This document shows, piece after piece, positions 23,973 to 29,889 of a DNA stretch of 29,889 bases. The position numbers and the translations under genes were made by a program. The notes under the pieces were generated by a model. The model was not told the origin of the DNA. It was given only the letters and a program-made list of their open reading frames with translations, and searched no databases. This DNA is from UBA1227 sp045629305 (lineage in GTDB: Bacteria; Bacillota; Clostridia; Oscillospirales; Acutalibacteraceae): the NCBI GenBank assembly GCA_045629305.1, contig JAZQQZ010000034.1, positions 1-29,889 of the forward strand. Direction: 5' to 3'. Numbering within the stretch: the first letter of the stretch is position 1; the number at the start of each line of letters is the position of its first letter.

Positions 23973-26582
23973 GTGAAAGCAAAGCTTAGAGAATGGGAAT
24001 ATGTCCTAATTTCTTTCGCTGCTTCCCTCGTGATTATGATCCTCATAGCTTTCTGCTATGACATGATACCTTTTGGTGACAACACCATACTCCGTATGGA
24101 CATGTATCACCAATACGGTCCACTTCTTGCAGAACTCTATGATCGCATAACCTCAGGTGGCAGTCTACTCTACTCATGGCAGTCAGGTGGCGGCGGCAGT
24201 TTCGTTGGAAACTTCCTGAACTATCTTTCAAGCCCAATTTCATTCTTTGTATTGCTCTTCGGTCACAAGAATACGACCGAGGCGATTATGTTCATAATCT
24301 CAATTAAGGCTGCTCTCTCGGCGGCCAGTTTTTCCTATTATCTCAAGGAATCTGACGAATTCAAATTCAATAATTTTGCAACCTCAGGCTTCGGTCTTCT
24401 CTATGCTTTTTCAGCATATTTTGTAGCATACTATTGGAACTTTATGTGGCTCGATGGAATGGTACTCCTTCCAATAATCATCCTCGGTCTTGAACGACTA
24501 ATCGATGGAAAGAGCCCTAAAACTTATGTAATTTCACTTGCACTTCTGATGCTCGCCACGTATTACATGGCATACATGGTATGCATATTCTGCGTACTCT
24601 ATGCCATCGCATATTTCATTGGCAAGCATCCAATGAGTAAGCAAATTTTCAAATCTGCAGGCAGATTTATTCTCTATTCAATACTCGCAGCAGGCCTCAT
24701 GGCCTTCACGCTGATTCCTGTATATTTCTGCCTCAAGACTTGCTCGGCAACATCAGATGATTTCCCAGTTGAACTCTCCACTTTCTTCTCATTTTTCGAC
24801 TTCCTTGGCAACCACCTCGCAAGCCTTGAGCCGACAATTAGAAGCAGCGGTGACGACGTTCTACCGAACGTCTACTGCGGAATTTTAACTCTGATTCTTG
24901 CCCTTCTTTACTTCTACAATCCAGAGATAAAACTCAAAGAAAAGATCTCAAGAATTCTTCTCCTTGGCGTACTTTATCTCTCTATGAACGTCAATGTTCT
25001 TCACTTCATTTGGCACGGTTTCCACTCGCCAAATGACCTCCCTTATCGTTTCTCTTTCGTATACTGTTTCGTGCTCGTAACCCTCGCAGTTAAGGCACTT
25101 AAAGAGATTGATAAGATTAGCAATAAGGACATTTTAACAGTCGGAATTATACTTGTAATTTTCATTGCAGTAGTCGAAGAAATCGGCTCAACGAAAGTGC
25201 TTCCAAGCACCTCAATTATAAGTATCGCATGTGTTGTTCTTTATACAATCGGCCTTCGTTTTTATACCGACAAGCGTTTCCCAAGAAAAGCGGTTTCAGC
25301 CCTCCTCGCCTGCTTCATGTTCGCAGAGGTCGCAGTTGCCAACACCGACCACTACGACATCGATCAGCCGAAGACAGACTACGCTTCAGACTATACAGAT
25401 TACGTTGAAATTAAAGAAGCACTTGATGAAAAAGAAGGCAACGACAACTATCGTCTTGAGTTCTCAGATCTTCGTACACTTATGAATCCTTCCTGGTATG
25501 GATACAACGGTCTCTCATGTTTCACATCAATGGCATATGAGCGCACATCCAACCTCCAGAAGGACCTCGGTATGAAGTCCAACTATATCAACAGTTACAC
25601 GTACAATCCACAGACACCGATTTACAATGCAATGTTCTCACTCAAGTATCTCATCAACAACAGTGAGGCAATCGACATTGCACCGGAGTATTGGACAGAG
25701 GTAACAAGCAAGAACACTTTCACAGCATACGAGAACAACTACTACCTCCCACTTGCCTACATGACAAGCTCCGATATCAACAATTGGTGTCACGACCTCA
25801 GCAGCCCATTTGATGTACAAGCTGACTATTGGTACAGAGCAACAGGTCTTGAAGGCGTATACGACGATGTAACAATCCTTGGATATGAATATAACAACGT
25901 ATATGATTTTGGCGACATCTATGACTCCCACACATACAATGTAAATAAGGAATTCTCTGAAGAGGCAGGCTCATTCACAATCGCCTACACACCGAACTCC
26001 AAAGAAGACATCTTCGTTTATGTAGACAGCAATGCTGTCGATATAATTGAGATGTTCAGCGATGATGATTCATTCTTCAAATCAGCAACTGTTGAAGATG
26101 AGCCATATATCTATGAGCTCGGTTACCACGAGCCAGGTGAGACTCTCTACCTCACCGTCAACATCAAAGATGACTACAACGACTATGACGTTGAGGTCTA
26201 TATTGCAGGTCTTAACCAAGAGATCTTCGAAGAGGGATATGAAATCCTCAGCAAGCAACCATTCGAAATCACAAAGCAAACTGATACCAAAATTGAAGGT
26301 ACAATAACAGCCACGGAGGATGGCGTATTCTACACCTCCATCAACTACGACGACTCTTGGTCAGTCTACGTTGACGGCAACAAAGTCGAGACCTACGCTC
26401 TCGCCGACGCCCTCCTCGCTTTCGACCTCGCTGAAGGTACCCACACCATCACCCTAAAGTACTTCCCACGAGGCCTCACAGCAGGTATCATCATATCCGC
26501 ACTATCCCTCGGAGCACTTATCTCAATATCAATTCTCAAGAAAAGAAAACAACAAAATAAAGAAGAAACAGAAACAGAATAA
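23973..26582 (+). CDS. yfhO: YfhO family multi-membrane glycosyltransferase-like protein
   Basis: The 869-residue integral membrane protein belongs to the YfhO family (GT-C fold). A first membrane helix (about residues 10-33) is followed by an acidic loop DNTILRMDMYHQYGPLLAE typical of the family. About a dozen hydrophobic segments extend to residue 470, an extracytoplasmic domain covers about 475-835, and a final helix before a basic tail closes the chain. In Bacillus and Listeria, YfhO/GtlB moves a sugar from undecaprenyl phosphate to lipoteichoic acid outside the cell. No CsbB-type polyprenyl glycosyltransferase is adjacent, so the acceptor is unknown here. Start: GTG at 23973 with GAGGTG seven bases ahead; the ATG at 23931 lies inside the promoter. 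Confidence 0.88.
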   Translation: MKAKLREWEYVLISFAASLVIMILIAFCYDMIPFGDNTILRMDMYHQYGPLLAELYDRITSGGSLLYSWQSGGGGSFVGNFLNYLSSPISFFVLLFGHKNTTEAIMFIISIKAALSAASFSYYLKESDEFKFNNFATSGFGLLYAFSAYFVAYYWNFMWLDGMVLLPIIILGLERLIDGKSPKTYVISLALLMLATYYMAYMVCIFCVLYAIAYFIGKHPMSKQIFKSAGRFILYSILAAGLMAFTLIPVYFCLKTCSATSDDFPVELSTFFSFFDFLGNHLASLEPTIRSSGDDVLPNVYCGILTLILALLYFYNPEIKLKEKISRILLLGVLYLSMNVNVLHFIWHGFHSPNDLPYRFSFVYCFVLVTLAVKALKEIDKISNKDILTVGIILVIFIAVVEEIGSTKVLPSTSIISIACVVLYTIGLRFYTDKRFPRKAVSALLACFMFAEVAVANTDHYDIDQPKTDYASDYTDYVEIKEALDEKEGNDNYRLEFSDLRTLMNPSWYGYNGLSCFTSMAYERTSNLQKDLGMKSNYINSYTYNPQTPIYNAMFSLKYLINNSEAIDIAPEYWTEVTSKNTFTAYENNYYLPLAYMTSSDINNWCHDLSSPFDVQADYWYRATGLEGVYDDVTILGYEYNNVYDFGDIYDSHTYNVNKEFSEEAGSFTIAYTPNSKEDIFVYVDSNAVDIIEMFSDDDSFFKSATVEDEPYIYELGYHEPGETLYLTVNIKDDYNDYDVEVYIAGLNQEIFEEGYEILSKQPFEITKQTDTKIEGTITATEDGVFYTSINYDDSWSVYVDGNKVETYALADALLAFDLAEGTHTITLKYFPRGLTAGIIISALSLGALISISILKKRKQQNKEETETE

Positions 26583-26605
26583 AATAGAATAGAATAAAAT
26601 AAAAT
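26576..26605. repeat. Six tandem 5-bp repeats (AGAAT/AAAAT)
   Basis: Six back-to-back pentamers of the form A(G/A)AAT span the yfhO stop codon and lead into the terminator stem. On the minus strand they form the T-rich tail for the converging gene's terminator. Confidence 0.75.
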
Positions 26606-26635
26606 AGCAGGAGCAACAAGCTCCTGCTATTTTCA
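26602..26635. terminator. Bidirectional terminator between yfhO and the Pr6Pr-like gene
   Basis: An 11-bp stem (ATAGCAGGAGC with GCTCCTGCTAT, five-base loop) is followed by TTTTCATTT on the plus strand and by a long T-rich tract on the minus strand, so it serves both converging genes. Confidence 0.92.
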
Positions 26636-26636
26636 T

Positions 26637-27359
26637 TTAAATCAATTTATCTCTCTTGCTATCCATAAACTTAGTAAGCAATTGATGATATATCCTTGCA
26701 ACAAGTGATACAAATATACCTATTGCAATTATCCACCAGAGAGTTCCCATAAAATATGGCATCTCTCTTGAGAATCCAACAAAGCCTGCTGGCGAGCCAT
26801 AATTCAAGAAGAAATAAGGATAGTTTGTTCCTCCGAAATCCCAATTCTGGAAATATCCAATCGCTGAGAATCCCCAATAATAAATTGGTGGAATCAAAGT
26901 ATATAGGAAATCAAATGCCTTGAATCTAAAGTTCACTGGCCTTGTCCATGCAAGGAAATCTATTACCGATAGAATCGGTACGATTACATGCATGAATATC
27001 TGCGGCCAGTCCAGCATAACTGAACGAAGCGCTGGATCCTTAATAGCAGTTGGAAGTAAAACGAAACAGAATACAATTCCTGTGAGTGTAATTGAAACTG
27101 TGAAAACATACTGAATAATATATGTCGCACGTGAGAATTCATACACTCCGCTCTTTACATTTCGAAGCTGCGAAATGCCAGCAATAAGTCCAAACAGTGC
27201 TATCCACACATTACTCTGGAAAGTGAAATACTTAAATAAGATATTAGGTCCTCCCATAAATCCAGACCCAAATAAGCATGCTCCCATTCCCGCAAAGGAG
27301 AAACCAAATATTAAGAACTTTATTAAAGCAGAAATAACTACCTTTTTATCACGAGACAT
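26637..27359 (-). CDS. Pr6Pr-like integral membrane protein of unknown function
   Basis: The 240-residue protein has six or seven hydrophobic segments and few charged loops. The stretch KYFTFQSNVWIAL in the first loop, the histidine in MHVIVPILSVIDF, and the overall length match the Pr6Pr membrane family and its distant relatives of the FAR-17a/AIG1 type. In eukaryotes AIG1-type proteins are threonine hydrolases of fatty-acid esters of hydroxy fatty acids that use a conserved Thr and His; whether T46 and H128 play such a role here is speculation. It has its own promoter, a GAGGTGAG ribosome site, and a shared terminator, so it is a single-gene unit. Confidence 0.75.
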   Translation of the reverse strand: MSRDKKVVISALIKFLIFGFSFAGMGACLFGSGFMGGPNILFKYFTFQSNVWIALFGLIAGISQLRNVKSGVYEFSRATYIIQYVFTVSITLTGIVFCFVLLPTAIKDPALRSVMLDWPQIFMHVIVPILSVIDFLAWTRPVNFRFKAFDFLYTLIPPIYYWGFSAIGYFQNWDFGGTNYPYFFLNYGSPAGFVGFSREMPYFMGTLWWIIAIGIFVSLVARIYHQLLTKFMDSKRDKLI

Positions 27360-27390
27360 AATCTCACCTCAACAAGTTAATCTCCAAAGA

Positions 27391-27419
27391 ATTATATACC
27401 TTATATATACAGAATACAA
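27391..27419 (-). promoter_or_regulatory. Promoter of the Pr6Pr-like gene
   Basis: TATAAT (27396-27391) with TTGTAT (27419-27414) 17 bases upstream. The -35 begins directly at the foot of the preceding terminator stem. Confidence 0.6.
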
Positions 27420-27420
27420 T

Positions 27421-27447
27421 AAAGCCTGGGAAAAAATCCCAGGCTTT
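27421..27447 (-). terminator. Rho-independent terminator of the enoate-reductase-type gene
   Basis: A 10-bp perfect stem (AAAGCCTGGG with CCCAGGCTTT, seven-base loop) lies about ten bases past the stop of the oxidoreductase gene. The minus-strand tail is only moderately T-rich (ATTGTATTCT). Confidence 0.82.
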
Positions 27448-27457
27448 AAAATTTAGT

Positions 27458-29524
27458 TTAAAGTTTGATTGCAAGGTCGTTTGCGGCAAGGATTACGGTC
27501 ATAAGGTTGCCAACCGTGTTGGCATCACCGATGACATGGACCTTGCCGGAAGAGCCCGAGGCAAGCGGCGTGCCAGGAATATAGCCGATTGATGTGATAA
27601 CGCTATCGCAAGCGACTTTTTCAGTACTACCGGACTTTGATTTAACCGTGATATATCCATCGCCTATCTCAGTTACAGAGGACTCGAGATATACAGGCAT
27701 ATTGTAGTACTTGATATAGTCGCGAAGCATATTAGTGTTAGCAGCGTTTACATATTTCGCTTTGATGAGATATTCCATCTGTTCAACGATGATTGGATGC
27801 TTGCCGAGGCGTGCGAGCTCAAGTGCAATTTCGCAGCCAGTAAGACCACCGCCGATTATTGCAACTGTATCGCCGACTGTAGCATTACGAAGAAGGTAAT
27901 CAGTTGCTGTAATTGCTTTATCACCGCCTGGTACGCGAATTGTACGAGGCTTCGCACCTGTTGCGATTACAACCTCATCACAGTCGAGAGAATCGATAGA
28001 TGTAATTTCAGTATTCATATGAATATTTACATTTGATGCTGCGATTTGACGTTCATAGAACTTGAGAAGTTCCTTATCCTTCTCCTTAAAATCAGGAGCT
28101 GCGGCGGCATTAAATACGCCTCCGAGGCGAGATGATTTCTCGTAAAGATCTATGGTATGGCCACGCTCTGCGGCACGGAGAGCGAACTCCATACCACCAA
28201 TGCCGCCGCCAATAACTGCGATATGCTTTGGTTTCTTAGCTGGAACGACTGCATATTTCTTTTCACGGAATGTACGTGGATTAAGAGCGCAACGACCTGG
28301 ATGAACACTGATTGGGTCGATGTCACAACCGTTGCCGTTCTTCCAGCCCCATGGGAGGCAAGCTGCGTGGCAAGAGATGCATGGGCGTATGTCGTCCATT
28401 CTATCCTCTGCGATTTTCTTTACATATTCACCATCGCAGAGAATCTGACGACCTACTGCCATGGCATCAAGCTTGCCTGCTGCGATAGATGCAGCAGCAG
28501 CGTCAGCTTGCATTCTACCAGCACATACAACTGGCTTAGTTGTATAAGGCTTAATTGCTTCTACGTAAGAGAGGTTGATATTGAGTGGTGCATATACTGG
28601 AGGATGAGCCCAGTACCAAGCATCATATGTTCCGTTATCACAGTTGAACATATCATATCCGGCCTCTTCAAGAATCTTGATAGCCTGCTTTGACTCTTCG
28701 AAGTCACGACCAACTTCAACATAGTCTGTCTCCTCTGGGAGTACGCCTTCATTGAAGCCCTTTGTCTTACTTTCTACACTATAACGAACAGATACAGGAT
28801 AATCTTCGCCGCACTGTTTCTTAATTTCGCGTACGATTTCGCAAGCGAAACGAAGACGGTTTTCAAGAGAACCACCGTATTCATCTGTTCTATGGTTAGT
28901 ATATTTAAGAGCAAACTGGTCAAGGAGATATCCCTCATGAACTGCGTGGATCTCTATACCGTCTACGCCCTGATCTTTAAGCATCTTAGATACTCGACCA
29001 ATTGCATATACAATCTGCTGAATTCTATCAGTAGTAAGCTGACGAACCTTGAGTTTCTCAGGTCCCCAGAATGTTGGAGTACCCTCATCAGGACCTACGT
29101 TCCACCAATCAAGGTGCATAAAAGGCTTAGTGAGTGTCTCAAGTACTTTATTATTCATAAATGGATAAAGAAGTGATGGGAACGGTGTCTCACGACCAGG
29201 ACCAGCGGTGATCTGGCAGAAGAACTTAGAACCGTTCTTATGAATCATATCCATAAGAGGACCAACAGGTTTGAAAACCTCTGGGTGGTCGTAGAGCCAC
29301 ATAGGTCCAACCATAGATACAACTGGAACAAGTCCGCCTACGAACAAGCCAACGCCTGCCTTAGATCGCTCCTCATAGAAGTCCCAGACATCTTTATTAA
29401 AGCAGGTATCTTTCTCCCACTTGATAATGTTCGTGCCCTCCATTGGAGGCATAACGAACCTATTCTTAATTTCAAGATTACCTATTTTCCAAGGTGTGAA
29501 CAATACTTCATACTGTTTATCCAT
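27458..29524 (-). CDS. Iron-sulfur flavoenzyme of the 2-enoate reductase / 2,4-dienoyl-CoA reductase family
   Basis: The 688-residue protein has an old-yellow-enzyme TIM barrel (1-370) that binds FMN, with HAVHEGYLLDQF and DEYGGSLENRLRF. An iron-sulfur segment (C382, C385, C389, C412) and a C-terminal FAD/NAD(P)H domain follow, with dinucleotide motifs GGGIGGMEFALRA (about 439-451) and GGGLTGCEIALELA. Such enzymes reduce activated C=C bonds; relatives include clostridial 2-enoate reductases, the BaiCD/BaiH steroid enzymes and 2,4-dienoyl-CoA reductase. Substrate cannot be assigned. The gap between third and fourth cluster cysteines is 22 residues, about twice the usual, with an extra C400. 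A GGGGGA ribosome site precedes the ATG, 14 bases after the DUF1648-type gene, so both are likely on one transcript. Confidence 0.9.
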   Translation of the reverse strand: MDKQYEVLFTPWKIGNLEIKNRFVMPPMEGTNIIKWEKDTCFNKDVWDFYEERSKAGVGLFVGGLVPVVSMVGPMWLYDHPEVFKPVGPLMDMIHKNGSKFFCQITAGPGRETPFPSLLYPFMNNKVLETLTKPFMHLDWWNVGPDEGTPTFWGPEKLKVRQLTTDRIQQIVYAIGRVSKMLKDQGVDGIEIHAVHEGYLLDQFALKYTNHRTDEYGGSLENRLRFACEIVREIKKQCGEDYPVSVRYSVESKTKGFNEGVLPEETDYVEVGRDFEESKQAIKILEEAGYDMFNCDNGTYDAWYWAHPPVYAPLNINLSYVEAIKPYTTKPVVCAGRMQADAAAASIAAGKLDAMAVGRQILCDGEYVKKIAEDRMDDIRPCISCHAACLPWGWKNGNGCDIDPISVHPGRCALNPRTFREKKYAVVPAKKPKHIAVIGGGIGGMEFALRAAERGHTIDLYEKSSRLGGVFNAAAAPDFKEKDKELLKFYERQIAASNVNIHMNTEITSIDSLDCDEVVIATGAKPRTIRVPGGDKAITATDYLLRNATVGDTVAIIGGGLTGCEIALELARLGKHPIIVEQMEYLIKAKYVNAANTNMLRDYIKYYNMPVYLESSVTEIGDGYITVKSKSGSTEKVACDSVITSIGYIPGTPLASGSSGKVHVIGDANTVGNLMTVILAANDLAIKL

Positions 29525-29538
29525 CTAAATTTCCCCCA

Positions 29539-29889
29539 TTATTTTTTATCCATAAATAAAATTGGTACCACCGATACCAAAACAATAACAACAGTAAAAA
29601 CTAATAGCAAAGACATAGTTAGATTACTACCACGAACTATCATTATAATCATAGCCGAGAAGAACAATGACATAATCAAAGATAGACCTTCAATCATGTA
29701 CTTTGAAATCATATAGTTCTTTGGTGTCTTCACTGGCATATTCCACAAAGATGGGAACCAAGAAATAACATCAACCGATAAAACCATAACTATATCTATA
29801 CCAACTATCAGCCAAATATCGCCTTTCTTGCCGTAATCCGACACTGCACCCGATGCATCAAAATGCATCGGAATTGTATCCGGAACATT
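29539..29889 (-). CDS. DUF1648-type membrane protein, C-terminal part, cut by window edge
   Basis: The frame is open through the right edge, giving 116 visible codons up to a TAA at 29541-29539. The first visible residues NVPDTIPMHFDASGAVSDYG match the DUF1648 hallmark (PxxIPxHF...G), so the ATG at 29868 is internal and the real start lies outside. Three membrane segments follow (about IWLIVGIDIVMVLSVDVISW, LSLIMSLFFSAMIIMIV and LLLVFTVVIVLVSVVPIL). Proteins with this domain include SdpI-type immunity proteins and uncharacterised membrane proteins. Function here is unknown. It directly precedes the oxidoreductase gene. Confidence 0.8.
   Translation of the reverse strand, partial: NVPDTIPMHFDASGAVSDYGKKGDIWLIVGIDIVMVLSVDVISWFPSLWNMPVKTPKNYMISKYMIEGLSLIMSLFFSAMIIMIVRGSNLTMSLLLVFTVVIVLVSVVPILFMDKK

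Noticed and set aside
28157..28693. Plus-strand open frame of 178 codons opposite the enoate-reductase-type gene
   Set aside because: It has an odd, cysteine- and tryptophan-rich composition and no ribosome site, and it mirrors a clearly real gene on the other strand.

Overview
The window is a gene-dense piece of an anaerobic Bacillota (Firmicutes) chromosome, most likely from a non-sporulating member of the Clostridia close to Lachnospiraceae. The reasons are the conserved clostridial order asp23-nusB-xseA-xseB-ispA-dxs-tlyA-nadK-argR-recN, a rubredoxin-first (reverse) rubrerythrin, an iron-sulfur old-yellow-enzyme reductase, strong GGAGG ribosome sites, and frequent ATGA stop/start overlaps. 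Genus is not assignable from the sequence alone. No stretch above 300 bases lacks a gene, and I saw no insertion sequence, phage gene or CRISPR array.

Left part (1-5933), nearly all on the minus strand: a three-gene run of a hybrid sensor histidine kinase, a membrane-anchored EEP-family phosphohydrolase and an unidentified gene cut by the left edge. Next come lysA with its terminator and a tRNA-Leu(GAG) with a consensus promoter, a foldable leader and its own terminator. lysA lies so close behind the tRNA terminator that it probably depends on read-through.

Middle left (5934-12415): a polyamine ABC transporter in which the second permease and the binding protein are one polypeptide (potCD), preceded by potB, potA, a cytidylate-kinase-like gene and an ArsB/NhaD-type ion transporter. 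All are spaced as one transcription unit. Divergent from them is a small zinc-ribbon gene with a near-consensus promoter, a palindrome over its ribosome site and a strong terminator.

Middle (12416-23855), minus strand: asp23, then a terminator, then nusB, a TsaD-like gene, xseA, xseB, ispA, dxs, tlyA, nadK, argR, recN, tyrS and rubrerythrin, mostly overlapping or a few bases apart. The unit combines transcription antitermination, DNA repair, isoprenoid supply, rRNA methylation, NADP synthesis and arginine control. The sporulation genes that flank this cluster in spore formers (spoIIIA on one side, spoIVB-spo0A on the other) are absent from both edges.

Right part (23856-29889): a divergent yfhO membrane glycosyltransferase-like gene on the plus strand, a converging Pr6Pr-like membrane protein, an iron-sulfur flavin enoate-reductase-type enzyme, and a DUF1648-type membrane protein cut by the right edge.
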